A stretch of DNA of 64,000 nt from Planctomycetota bacterium. Lineage in GTDB: Bacteria > Planctomycetota > UBA1135 > GCA-002686595. The DNA is taken from positions 1 through 64,000 of the forward strand of contig JAJDEW010000131.1 in the NCBI GenBank assembly GCA_029259595.1. Reading direction: 5' to 3'. The notes beneath the pieces were generated by a model. That model was not told the origin of the DNA and did no database searches. It saw only the letters and a program-made list of their open reading frames with translations. Both the position numbers and the translations under genes were made by a program. This document shows positions 56,541-64,000 of the stretch, in pieces (the stretch's first letter is position 1; each line of letters begins with the position of its first letter).

Positions 56541-56891
56541 ATGAGTTCCCCCGAGCACAAAAAGAAACCGGTCGTGCGGACACGAACCCCGCGCCCCGAC
56601 GAGCTCACGCGCGAAACCTTCGAGTTCATTGCCGCGATCGACGACTACAAGCGTCGCCACATGCGCTCGTTCCTGGACGACCGCGAGGTCCTCGAAGTGC
56701 TCTTCGACCTCGGGTATCGGGACGCCGCTCAGGGCGAGGTTCGCGATGCCAGCGAAGGACAGCTGGAAGCCTTCTCCGCCGAACGCTATCGCTATCGCAT
56801 GGAGAAGGGCCGCCTGTTTCCGACGTGGAGCGAGGTCCTCGACCTGCTCCTTGGGCTGGGCTGGAAGCGTTCGACCGATCGCGCCGCCTGA
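56541..56891 (+). CDS. Small conserved-looking protein of unknown function
   Basis: The product is 116 aa from the ATG at 56541; an upstream in-frame ATG at 56478 would add 21 poorly structured residues. The N-terminus is basic (SSPEHKKKPVVRTRTPRP). The rest is helical and charged, with FEFIAAIDDYKRRHMRSFLD, REVLEVLFDLGYRDAAQGEV and FPTWSEVLDLLLGLGWKRST. The alternation of conserved hydrophobics suggests a folded soluble domain. There is no signal peptide, membrane segment or known motif. It stands between mtnA and the converging CobW-type gene. I do not recognise the family. Confidence 0.6.
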   Translation: MSSPEHKKKPVVRTRTPRPDELTRETFEFIAAIDDYKRRHMRSFLDDREVLEVLFDLGYRDAAQGEVRDASEGQLEAFSAERYRYRMEKGRLFPTWSEVLDLLLGLGWKRSTDRAA

Positions 56892-56897
56892 GGCCCG

Positions 56898-57851
56898 TCA
56901 GTCCACGCGGCAGACCTCGAAGCCGCGCTCGAGTTCGTCCCGATCCAGGTCGCGTCCGATCAAGACCAAGGTCGAGCATTCCGGCGGGGCGCCCGCGCCC
57001 GGCCCCAGCTCGAGCCACTGGTAGACCGCCTGGACCACGACCGGTGTCGGGTGGTCCACGCAGCGCAGGATGCCCTTCATGCGCCAGATCTCCTGGCCCC
57101 GACGGTTGGCGAGGAACTGCAGCCACATCTTGAGTCGGTGCAGGTCGAGGGGCGTGGTGCTCGTCAGCACCACCGTACCCGCGCCGTGGGTGTGGGTATG
57201 GACCGCGGCGTCGCCCGGCGCCGGCTCCGGCGCGCGCACATCGCCCAGGTCCAAGAGCTCGGCCACGTCGTAGTCGGCGCGCGTCGCGGCGACGATCGGA
57301 GCAACCGCATTCGTCCTCCGCAGGAGCCCAACGGCGGCGGCGCGCTCGGCCGCGTCGACGCGATCCAGGTGGTTCAGAAGCAGGCGATCGGCATAGCCGA
57401 CCTGCTCGGCCGCCTCGGGATGCTCCTCCATCTGGCGGGCGATGAGCCCGGCGTGGACCAGCGTCAGAACACCATCCGAGCGCAGCGCGCGCGCGAGTTC
57501 GGGTTCGACGACCAACGTCTGCAGGATCGGCCCCGGCGAGGCCAGCCCCGACGTCTCGATCAGCACGCGTTCGAAGGGTTGGCGGAAGAGTCGACGTTGC
57601 CGGCGACGCAAGAGGTCGTGCAACGTCCGCACCAGGTCGCCGCGGATGGTGCAGCACACACACCCGTTGGCCAATTCGACCACTTCCTCGTCCGAATTGA
57701 CGACCAGCCGGCCGTCGATCGGAACGTCGCCGAACTCGTTGACGACGACGGCGATCCGCTCGCCATGGCGTTCGGCCAGGATCCGGTTGACGAGCGTGGT
57801 CTTGCCTGCCCCCAGAAAGCCCGAGAGCAGCGAGACGGGAACCGCGTCCAT
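56898..57851 (-). CDS. CobW/COG0523-type GTPase (metal chaperone family)
   Basis: The product is 317 aa from the ATG at 57851. The Walker A is SLLSGFLGAGKTTLVNRIL, followed by AVVVNEFGDVPID, ELANGCVCCTIRGDLVRTL (C-x-C-C metal site) and RVLIETSGLASPGPI (switch II). The base-recognition motif is LLLNHLDRVD, with H in place of K in N-K-x-D. A His-rich loop VHTHTHGAG follows, then the CobW C-terminal domain RGQEIWRMKGILRCVD. These GTPases deliver zinc or cobalt to target proteins. No metalloregulator site is evident. Its promoter region contains element copy C 58 bp upstream. Confidence 0.9.
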   Translation of the reverse strand: MDAVPVSLLSGFLGAGKTTLVNRILAERHGERIAVVVNEFGDVPIDGRLVVNSDEEVVELANGCVCCTIRGDLVRTLHDLLRRRQRRLFRQPFERVLIETSGLASPGPILQTLVVEPELARALRSDGVLTLVHAGLIARQMEEHPEAAEQVGYADRLLLNHLDRVDAAERAAAVGLLRRTNAVAPIVAATRADYDVAELLDLGDVRAPEPAPGDAAVHTHTHGAGTVVLTSTTPLDLHRLKMWLQFLANRRGQEIWRMKGILRCVDHPTPVVVQAVYQWLELGPGAGAPPECSTLVLIGRDLDRDELERGFEVCRVD

Positions 57852-57908
57852 GCTCACGCGGCCCAGGGGTCCGTCGAACGAGTGCTATGGAGGCTGCTCA
57901 TCGGGCTC

Positions 57909-58076
57909 CTAGCAGTCTGATGGAAAAGTGCTTCGGATGCGATGCATGTGACCGGGAGGCACCGGCGGGTGCGCGAGAACGCAGGCGAATCGGTAGATTC
58001 GGCGAGGCTTTCGTGTGCCGGCCGGGCTTTGCGGACGCGTGCAGCGCGCCGGATGACTTGTTCATCAGGCTGCTAG
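57909..58076 (+). repeat. 168-bp CTAG-bounded interspersed element, copy C (best preserved)
   Basis: This is the reference copy. The left end starts CTAGCAGTCTGATGGAAAAG and the right end, read inward, starts CTAGCAGCCTGATGAACAAG: imperfect terminal inverted repeats of about 22 bp with CTAG at both extremes. The core near-palindrome GAATCGGTAGATTC is at 57987-58000. No open frame spans it, so it is a non-autonomous MITE-like element. CTAG is a typical 4-bp target of some insertion-sequence groups. The right CTAG provides the TAG stop codon of glyA. With copy C the intergenic gap 57852-58072 is almost fully explained. Confidence 0.8.
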
Positions 58077-59311
58077 CCGCGGCCCGGGATCGGGAAGGCG
58101 GACGTGAGCTCGGCGACGGTCGCCCCCACGCGGGCGAGCACGGTCGCGTCCTTCGGGGCGCGCAGCACCTCGGCGATCGCACGCCCGAGCGTCTCCATCT
58201 CCGACACGCCGAGTCCACGCGTCGTCACGGCCGCGGTCCCGAGTCGGACCCCCGAGGCTTTCATCGGAGGCTGCTCATCGTAGGGGATCAGGTTCTTGTT
58301 GCAGGTGATGCCGACGCCTCCCAGCGCCGTCTCCGCATCCGCTCCGGTGCTTCCGACCGAGGACACGTCCACCAGCATCAAGTGGTTGTCGGTTCCGCCG
58401 GAGACGATCCGCAGCCCGTGCTCCGTGAGGGTCGCGGCCAGCGCCGCAGCGTTCTTCACGACCTCCGCCGCGTACGTGCGAAAGCCGGGCTCGAGTGCCT
58501 CGCGCAAGGCGATCGCCTTGCCCGCGATCGCATGCATGAAGGGCCCGCCTTGCCCACCGGGAAAGACCGCGCTGTTCACGCGCTTGAACCAGTCGCCGCG
58601 CGAGAGGATCAGGCCACCTCGGGGTCCGCGCAGGGTCTTGTGCGTCGTCATCGTCACGACGTCTGCATGCGGAACGGGGCTCGGGTGCGCTCCGCCGGCG
58701 ACGAGTCCCGCGATGTGGGCCATGTCGACCATCAGGAGCGCGTCCACCTCGCGCGCGATGGAAGCGAAGGCCTCGAAGTCGATCGTGCGCGAATAGGCGG
58801 AGGCTCCGGCCAAGAGCAGCTTGGGGCGCAGCTTCAAGGCCGCGTCCCGAACGGCGTCGAGGTCGAGGCGCTCGGTCTGCTTGTCCAGGCCATAGGCATG
58901 GAAGTCGTAGAACAGACCGGAGAAGTTCTTGGGGTGCCCGTGCGAGAGGTGTCCGCCGTGGTCCAGCGACATCCCGAGCACGCGATCCCCGGGCTCGAGC
59001 AGCGCCATGAAGCAGGCCACGTTGGCCTGGGTACCGCTGTGCGGCTGCACGTTCGCGTGGGCGGCACCGAAGAGCTCCTTGGCTCGGGCGCGCGCCAGGT
59101 TCTCGACTTCGTCGACGTGGGCGCAGCCGCCGTAGTAGCGCCGGCCCGGATAGCCCTCGGCATACTTGTCCGTCAGGCACGTCCCGAGGGCCGCCAGCAC
59201 CTCGTTCGAGGTGTGGTTTTCCGAGGCGATCAGCTCGAGATGACCGCTCTGGCGGGCGGCCTCGTCGGCCACGAAGCCCCAGACGGGGTCGTCCTTCTTG
59301 ATGTTTTGCAT
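58073..59311 (-). CDS. glyA: Serine hydroxymethyltransferase
   Basis: The product is 412 aa from the ATG at 59311 (MQNIKKDDPVWGFVADEAAR). It interconverts serine and glycine with tetrahydrofolate, using PLP. Diagnostic parts: LELIASENHTSNEVLAALG, DKYAEGYPGRRYYGGCAHVD, VQPHSGTQANVACFMALLEP, GHLSHGHPKNFSG, ADVVTMTTHKTLRGPRGGLI (PLP Lys) and NKNLIPYDEQPPMKASGVRL. The TAG stop (58073-58075) lies in the terminal CTAG of element copy C. The C-terminus ends SAFPIPGRG; the element may have slightly altered it. No glycine riboswitch is seen in the 227-bp upstream gap. Confidence 0.97.
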   Translation of the reverse strand: MQNIKKDDPVWGFVADEAARQSGHLELIASENHTSNEVLAALGTCLTDKYAEGYPGRRYYGGCAHVDEVENLARARAKELFGAAHANVQPHSGTQANVACFMALLEPGDRVLGMSLDHGGHLSHGHPKNFSGLFYDFHAYGLDKQTERLDLDAVRDAALKLRPKLLLAGASAYSRTIDFEAFASIAREVDALLMVDMAHIAGLVAGGAHPSPVPHADVVTMTTHKTLRGPRGGLILSRGDWFKRVNSAVFPGGQGGPFMHAIAGKAIALREALEPGFRTYAAEVVKNAAALAATLTEHGLRIVSGGTDNHLMLVDVSSVGSTGADAETALGGVGITCNKNLIPYDEQPPMKASGVRLGTAAVTTRGLGVSEMETLGRAIAEVLRAPKDATVLARVGATVAELTSAFPIPGRG

Positions 59312-59538
59312 GGGCAAATGAGGGCGCGAGGGGTGAGTCGGAGGCTCTGGCCCGCGAAGGCCGGACCAACCCGGCCCGGGCCGCACGGACGGGCGTTGCC
59401 CGCGGTCAGGTGTGGACTAAGAGGCCGGGCCGGCCGGCGCCGAGACCGCGAGGTTCGCGGTGAAGATGCCAGAACGAGCGCTGCCGGCGACATTCTCCGC
59501 CAGCGAGGCGTCCGATCCAACGCCGCTCCACGTCTATT

Positions 59539-60732
59539 ATGCTCCCCGAGATGATCGTCCCTCGACCCCCGCGCCGCTTGGCGCTCGTCTGCGCGCTCCT
59601 GGCCGCCGCTCTGCCCAGCGCCTGCAGCCCGCCTTCCGGTGCCTCCGCGACGAGCGCCGGTGCCCGTTCCGGCGCCGAGCCGCGCGGCCTCGTCATTCTG
59701 CCGCCCGAGCATCCGGTCCTCGACCCGGACTTGCCGCCGCGGGACTACTACCACGACTTCGGACGTGTCGCGACGGGCCAGGTCCTCGAACACCCGTTCT
59801 TCCTGCGCAACGTCGAGGACGTGCCGATCACCATCCAGCGCGTCAACCCGAGCTGCGGCTGCACGGTTCCGAGCCTTTCCTGCACGCTGCCGTCGGGCGA
59901 GGTCATCGAGGGCAAGGCCATCGTCCCCGGCGCCGAGGACGTCCTGGTGGTGCCGCCGAATGCCGTGGCCCGGCTTTCGGTGCGCATCGACACCAACCTG
60001 GTCAAGCGAAAGAACACCGACCAACTGCTCGGCATCACGATCCAGACCGACAACGAGGAGAGCTTCTTCCTCCAGGTCGAGGTCCACCTGTTCGTCGAGC
60101 AGCCCTTCAACATGGTACCGAACGGCATCGACCTGAAGCGCATCCCCTGGTCGGTCGGTGGGACCGGCTCGATGGAGATCGCACCGGTCACCGGATACTC
60201 CTACCGGATCGTCGGCCTCGGCCCGCTGCCCGCCGACGTGCACGCCGAGCTCAGCGAGCGCGAGGTCTTCGGCACCGTCGTCTACGACCTCGTCGCGGGG
60301 CTCGACCCCCCGCTCGAGCGCGGCTGGGCCGCACGCACGCTCGAGCTCGAAATCGAAGACGGCGAAGGCCAACCCCAGCCGCCCCTCGAGGTCGGCCTCG
60401 TGGCGCTCGTCACCGACGAACTCGACGTCGATCCCGTCCGCTTCGTGCTCGTCGAGAAGCGCCAGGCGAGCCACGCGGTCACCGTCCGCTCGCTCGTTCC
60501 CGGTCACGCCTTCGAGATCCTCGACGCCCAATTCGACGCCGACGACCGCGGGCTCTTCGACGTTGCCGTGCAACCGGTGGGCGCATCGGACGGGCCGGCC
60601 TTCGCCTGGACGGTCACGCTCTCGTTGCGCGAGCCCTATCCGAGCGAGCAACGCACCGGCACGCTGAAGCTCTCCCTCGCGGGTGCGGAAGTGCCCGAGC
60701 TCGAGATCCCCTTCGTCTTCCACCCGCGCTGA
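59539..60732 (+). CDS. DUF1573-domain lipoprotein
   Basis: The product is 397 aa from the ATG at 59539, or 393 aa from the ATG at 59551. The leader RRLALVCALLAAALPSACSP has lipobox P-S-A-C. The DUF1573 part is typical: YYHDFGRVATGQVLEHPFFL, then RNVEDVPITIQRVNPSCGCT. That is an immunoglobulin-like domain with the D-F-G-x-V and S-C-G-C-T motifs. Further beta-rich domains follow to the C-terminus (VDPVRFVLVEKRQASHAVTV). DUF1573 proteins are abundant in Planctomycetota and Bacteroidota; the function is unknown. The sequence TATTAT at 59535-59540 could be a -10 element, which would favour the second start. Confidence 0.85.
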   Translation: MLPEMIVPRPPRRLALVCALLAAALPSACSPPSGASATSAGARSGAEPRGLVILPPEHPVLDPDLPPRDYYHDFGRVATGQVLEHPFFLRNVEDVPITIQRVNPSCGCTVPSLSCTLPSGEVIEGKAIVPGAEDVLVVPPNAVARLSVRIDTNLVKRKNTDQLLGITIQTDNEESFFLQVEVHLFVEQPFNMVPNGIDLKRIPWSVGGTGSMEIAPVTGYSYRIVGLGPLPADVHAELSEREVFGTVVYDLVAGLDPPLERGWAARTLELEIEDGEGQPQPPLEVGLVALVTDELDVDPVRFVLVEKRQASHAVTVRSLVPGHAFEILDAQFDADDRGLFDVAVQPVGASDGPAFAWTVTLSLREPYPSEQRTGTLKLSLAGAEVPELEIPFVFHPR

Positions 60733-60772
60733 GCTCGGGCGCCTGAACCCGTCCACTGCGAGCGGACCGTTC

Positions 60773-61981
60773 TCAGCGGGCTCTGGAAACGCGCGCGAAG
60801 CGGCGCTTGCCGACCTGGACGAGCAGGCTTGCGGTCGGCGGGGCGATCAGCGCCTGGACGTCGCGAACGACCTCACCATCGAGGCGAACGCCGCCCTGCG
60901 TGATCAAGCGGCGCGCTTCGCCCCCCGAGGCGGCCAGCCCCACCTCGCGCAGGAGCACGGACAGCGGCACGCCGTCCGACGGCCAGTCGCCTTCGAAGAC
61001 GCACTCGGGAATGTCGTCGGGCAGCTCCTTCTCGACGAAGCGACGGTCGAATTCGGCCCGGGCCGCGCGCCCCGCATCCGCCGAGTGCAGCAGGCCGACG
61101 ACCTCCGACGCGAGGCGCGCCTTGGCCTCGCGCGGATGACCGGCCAGGAGGCCTTCGATCTCCGCCGGCTCGAGGGCCGTGAGCAACGGAAACCACGTCG
61201 CCATGGCCTCGTCGGGGATGCTCATGGTCTTGCCGAACACCTCCTGCGGCGGCTCGGTCAAACCGATCGCGTTGCCGTAGGACTTGCTCATCTTGCGACC
61301 ATCGAGCCCGTTGATGAGAGGCATGGTCAGGACGATCTGGCGCTCCTGACCTTCCTGCTCCTGGAAGTCGCGTCCGACCAGCAGGTTGAAGAGCTGATCG
61401 GTACCGCCGAGCTCGACGTCCGCCGCGAGCATGACCGAGTCCCAGCCCTGCATCAGCGGGTAGAGAAATTCGTGGATGCCGATCGGCTGACTCTCGCGCA
61501 TCCGCTTCTCGAAGGTGTCGCGCTGGATCATCTGGGCCACGGTCATGCGACCCGTCAAGCGCAAGACTTCCTCGAAGGCCATGGCGTCGAACCACTCGGA
61601 GTTGCGACGCAGCTCGACACGTTCCATGTCCAGGATCACGCCGGCCTGCGCCGTGTACGTCGCCAGGTTGGCGTCGACGTCCGCGCGCGAGAGCTGCGGG
61701 CGCAGCTTGTTGCGGCCCGAGGGGTCGCCGACCATGGCGGTCGCATCCCCCACGAGGTAGACGATCGTGTGTCCGAGGTCCTGGAGCGCGCGCATCTTGC
61801 GCAGCAGGACGCCGTGTCCGACGTGCAGATCGGGCGAGGACGGGTCCATCCCGCACTTCACGCGCAGCGAGCGGATCGTCTTGCCGTCGGGGCTCAGCTT
61901 GCGCACGAGCTCGTCTCGATCGATCAGGTCGACGGAACCGCGCTCGAAAGCTTCGACGTGGCGGGCGAGTTCGGCCTTCAT
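60773..61981 (-). CDS. tyrS: Tyrosyl-tRNA synthetase
   Basis: The product is 402 aa. Class I signatures are PDLHVGHGVLLRKMRALQDL (H-V-G-H) and GRKMSKSYGNAIGLTEPPQE (K-M-S-K-S). FDAMAFEEVLRLTGRMTVAQ and LYPLMQGWDSVMLAADVELG with GGTDQLFNLLVGRDF fit the TyrZ-like subgroup of bacterial TyrRS. The last 60 residues (SVLLREVGLAASGGEARRLI, QGGVRLDGEVV) form an S4 RNA-binding domain. Its start overlaps the upstream lipoprotein gene by 4 nt (ATGA). Confidence 0.96.
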   Translation of the reverse strand: MKAELARHVEAFERGSVDLIDRDELVRKLSPDGKTIRSLRVKCGMDPSSPDLHVGHGVLLRKMRALQDLGHTIVYLVGDATAMVGDPSGRNKLRPQLSRADVDANLATYTAQAGVILDMERVELRRNSEWFDAMAFEEVLRLTGRMTVAQMIQRDTFEKRMRESQPIGIHEFLYPLMQGWDSVMLAADVELGGTDQLFNLLVGRDFQEQEGQERQIVLTMPLINGLDGRKMSKSYGNAIGLTEPPQEVFGKTMSIPDEAMATWFPLLTALEPAEIEGLLAGHPREAKARLASEVVGLLHSADAGRAARAEFDRRFVEKELPDDIPECVFEGDWPSDGVPLSVLLREVGLAASGGEARRLITQGGVRLDGEVVRDVQALIAPPTASLLVQVGKRRFARVSRAR

Positions 61982-63060
61982 CGGATGGGCAGCTCGAGAT
62001 CGGGTCGTGGTGGGGCGTCGCGCTCGGCGTGGGCCTGTTGGCGCGCGCGCAGGTAGCGGCTCCAGCTCGGGCCCGGGTCGTCGACGCGCGCGAGCCAGCG
62101 CAGGCTCGAAGAGAGCTGCTCGAGCCGCTCGGGATCATCGCGCTCGAGCGCTTCGACGATCGGCAGCAGCAAGGCGAGCGTCTCCTCGCTCCGGCCGACC
62201 GGGATGCGCACCGTGCGCTCGATCAAGGGTGGCATCGAGAGCGCGTCCCGTCCGGCGTATTCGGCGAGCGTCGCAGGCGTGACCGTCACCGTCGGCAGGA
62301 AGCTCGCGATCACGGTGCGTTCGCTGGCCGGACAGGGCATGCCCTTGGCCGGATACGAAACCCCCGCACGCACGATCTCCCCCGCCCCGTGCAACCGCAA
62401 CCGCCACTCGTCACGCAGGGCGAGCGCGTTCCCGAGGCTGACGTCGTAGCCGAAGAGCGGGACCGAGACCGTCTTTCCGGCCGGGAGCTCGAGACCGTCG
62501 AAACGGTCGATCAGGCGGTTCTCGTAGTGGCGGGTCTGCGTGCCGCCGGCGCCGATCGCGCTCGCGAGGCGCTCGAGGATCGCCGGCGGAAAGTGCAGGG
62601 TCAAGGCCTCGGGATGCTCGTGGGAGGCGTCGAGGAACAGGCGAAAGCGCCCCGCATCGAGGTCGGTGATCTCGCTGCGGAGCGTGAAGCGAACCGACTC
62701 GACCAGCTGTCGACCGTCGAGGATGCGCTCGAAGGCATCCGACAACTCCCTGACCGCACGCCCTTGGGCGCCGGTCAGGCGCCGCGCGCGCAGCGTCGAG
62801 AGGATCCGACGCGCCAGCTCATCGTGACCGTCTTCGACCGCGGCGGCGAGCGCGCGGAAGGAAGGCGACAGGTCGAGCGGAATGTCCTTCGGGAAGCTCT
62901 TCAGGACGACGCCGCCCAAGGGCGCCGCCGGTGCAGGCTGCGCCGTGCTCCCGCAGGACGGGAGCAGGACGGCCGCGACGGCGAGGCCGAGGACGAGCCA
63001 CGCCCCCGTCCGCTCACACAGGAGCGGGCGGGGGCGTGCGGGTTCGGACGTTCGGTCCAT
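61978..63060 (-). CDS. Lipoprotein of unknown function
   Basis: The product is 360 aa from the ATG at 63060. The leader TGAWLVLGLAVAAVLLPSCG has lipobox L-P-S-C (Cys36). The mature part begins with a helical segment (LSPSFRALAAAVEDGHDELA). A beta-rich region follows (VSVPLFGYDVSLGNALALRD, EWRLRLHGAGEIVRAGVSYP). A final segment has TVRIPVGRSEETLALLLPIV. There is no catalytic motif and I do not recognise the family. It lies 11 nt downstream of rpsA and overlaps tyrS by 4 nt, so it is probably co-transcribed with two translation genes. A small hairpin GGTCC-atac-GGACC (63055-63068) overlaps its start. Confidence 0.65.
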   Translation of the reverse strand: MDRTSEPARPRPLLCERTGAWLVLGLAVAAVLLPSCGSTAQPAPAAPLGGVVLKSFPKDIPLDLSPSFRALAAAVEDGHDELARRILSTLRARRLTGAQGRAVRELSDAFERILDGRQLVESVRFTLRSEITDLDAGRFRLFLDASHEHPEALTLHFPPAILERLASAIGAGGTQTRHYENRLIDRFDGLELPAGKTVSVPLFGYDVSLGNALALRDEWRLRLHGAGEIVRAGVSYPAKGMPCPASERTVIASFLPTVTVTPATLAEYAGRDALSMPPLIERTVRIPVGRSEETLALLLPIVEALERDDPERLEQLSSSLRWLARVDDPGPSWSRYLRARQQAHAERDAPPRPDLELPIR

Positions 63061-63071
63061 ACGGACCCTAC

Positions 63072-64000
63072 TCAGCCCTGGGACTCCGGTTTCACCGTGT
63101 CCTCGGAGGACTCCTCGGCGGGGGCCTCCGGCTCGGGCACGGCTGCGGGCTCGACTTCCGCCACGGGCTCGGAGCTCGAAGCCGACTCTGCCTCGACGTC
63201 TGCCTCGGCCGTAGCGTCCTCGTCGGCCGGGGCCTGCGGCTCGCTCGTCCCGTCCGCGGCCTCCGCCGCGGCCGCATCCGAACGCTCCTTGGCTGCCGCC
63301 AGGGCCTGGGCCACTTGCAGGCCGGCTCCCAGTCCACCTTCCGATGTCGGCGCCGGGCCGGCGTCCTCGCGCTCCGGCGCGGGCGCCGGCTTCTGGGACA
63401 TGAGCTTCTCGTTCTCTTCGAAGTCTGCGTGGACGAACGAGAGCCCGATCTTGCGCTCCTCGGTGTCGACGCGAATCACGCGCACCTCGATCTTCATCCC
63501 CGGCTTCACGACGTCCTCGGGGTTGTCGATCTTGTGGTCCGCGAGCTCGGAGATGTGGAGCAGCCCCTCGAGGTCCTCCTCGAGCTTCACGAAGACGCCG
63601 AAGTTGGTGATCTTCGTGACGTAACCCGAGAGCAGGTCGCCGATGTGGTAGTTGCCCGGGATCTGCTCGAGCCACGGGTCCGGCGTCAGCTGCTTCAAGC
63701 CGAGTGCAATCCGCTTCTTCAGCGTGTCGACCGAGAGGACGACGCACTGCATGTTGTCGCCCTTGCGGACCATCTCGGAGGGATGCGAGACCTTCTTGGT
63801 CCAGCTCATGTCCGAGACGTGCAGCAGGCCGTCGATGCCCTCCTCGATCTCGACGAAGGCGCCGTAGGTCGTGAGGTTGCGGACCGAACCTTCGATGATG
63901 GTGCCCGGCGGGTAGTTCTGCTCGACGAGCTCCCAGGGGTTCGTCTCGGCCTGCTTCATGCCGAGCGAGATCTCCTGCTTCTCGAGGTCGATCTCGAGCA
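63072..64000 (-). CDS. rpsA: Ribosomal protein S1 (C-terminal part, 5' end outside window)
   Basis: The leftward frame is open from the window edge to the stop at 63072, about 309 residues. Two S1 (OB-fold) RNA-binding repeats are visible: GTIIEGSVRNLTTYGAFVEI with EEGIDGLLHVSDMSWTKKVS, and GDLLSGYVTKITNFGVFVKL with EEDLEGLLHISELADHKIDN. Before them LEIDLEKQEISLGMKQAE is the end of another repeat, so the protein starts outside the window. The C-terminal 110 residues are an Ala/Glu/Pro-rich acidic tail (AEADVEAESASSSEPVAEVE). S1 binds mRNA at the ribosome. The next two genes follow closely. Confidence 0.95.
   Translation of the reverse strand, partial: LEIDLEKQEISLGMKQAETNPWELVEQNYPPGTIIEGSVRNLTTYGAFVEIEEGIDGLLHVSDMSWTKKVSHPSEMVRKGDNMQCVVLSVDTLKKRIALGLKQLTPDPWLEQIPGNYHIGDLLSGYVTKITNFGVFVKLEEDLEGLLHISELADHKIDNPEDVVKPGMKIEVRVIRVDTEERKIGLSFVHADFEENEKLMSQKPAPAPEREDAGPAPTSEGGLGAGLQVAQALAAAKERSDAAAAEAADGTSEPQAPADEDATAEADVEAESASSSEPVAEVEPAAVPEPEAPAEESSEDTVKPESQG

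Noticed and set aside
59312-59538. Glycine riboswitch upstream of glyA
   Set aside because: The paired conserved glycine-aptamer cores are not found on the minus strand.

Overview
The window is GC-rich, protein-dense bacterial chromosome. It has heavy use of GTG and TTG starts, many 4-nt gene overlaps, a DUF1573 lipoprotein, many secreted or lipid-anchored proteins, and repeated use of the 'GPGDTVPPG' motif in exported proteins. Together these suggest a member of the Planctomycetota. This is an inference from gene content; no rRNA or other taxonomic marker is present. I see no rRNA, tRNA or CRISPR array.

Region 1 (1-17125) is accessory-looking. It starts with the N-terminal part of a leftward exported protein, then holds six rightward genes (1074-17125) for paralogous secreted HEAT-repeat proteins of about 670-710 residues. 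Each has a signal peptide, a linker (Gly/Pro-rich in most copies), a W-W-x-x-N anchor motif and about a dozen helical repeats; the C-terminus is conserved, ending in GILNIL in the first four. Copies 1 and 2 each have a sigma-54-type (-24/-12) promoter at a similar distance. Between them lie a leftward metal-binding (HMA) lipoprotein gene with an in-frame TGA at its metal-binding cysteine, a truncated zinc-ribbon transposase gene and a pair of receiver-only response regulators.

Region 2 (17128-29513) mixes envelope and core metabolism. A leftward trio encodes an alpha/beta-hydrolase-like exported protein, a membrane-fused spermidine-synthase-like protein and a TPR-like membrane protein. A second leftward set is Nudix, purM and a TPR-like lipoprotein. 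Rightward are dxr, rseP and a UbiA-family gene, converging on a CCA-adding enzyme gene, followed by a divergent pseudopilin-like gene.

Region 3 (29527-54238) is a 24.7-kb run of 17 leftward genes, mostly overlapping or tightly spaced: aroA, galE, an MBL-fold hydrolase, an M28 peptidase, dacB, suhB, a double-length uvrA, an XPB helicase, its partner protein, thiE, a signal-peptidase-like gene, thiL, tsaE, an ECF sigma factor, its putative anti-sigma factor, a TolC-like protein and a HEAT lipoprotein. The uvrA-XPB-partner trio points to a DNA-repair unit.

Region 4 (54418-64000) holds purC and mtnA, a small unknown gene, a CobW-type GTPase, glyA, a DUF1573 lipoprotein, tyrS, an unknown lipoprotein and the C-terminal part of ribosomal protein S1 (cut by the window end).

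A family of about 168-bp non-coding elements with CTAG-bounded inverted ends is scattered between genes: three clear copies at about 523, 6264 and 57909 and two decayed ones at about 20576 and 23253. One copy supplies the glyA stop codon.
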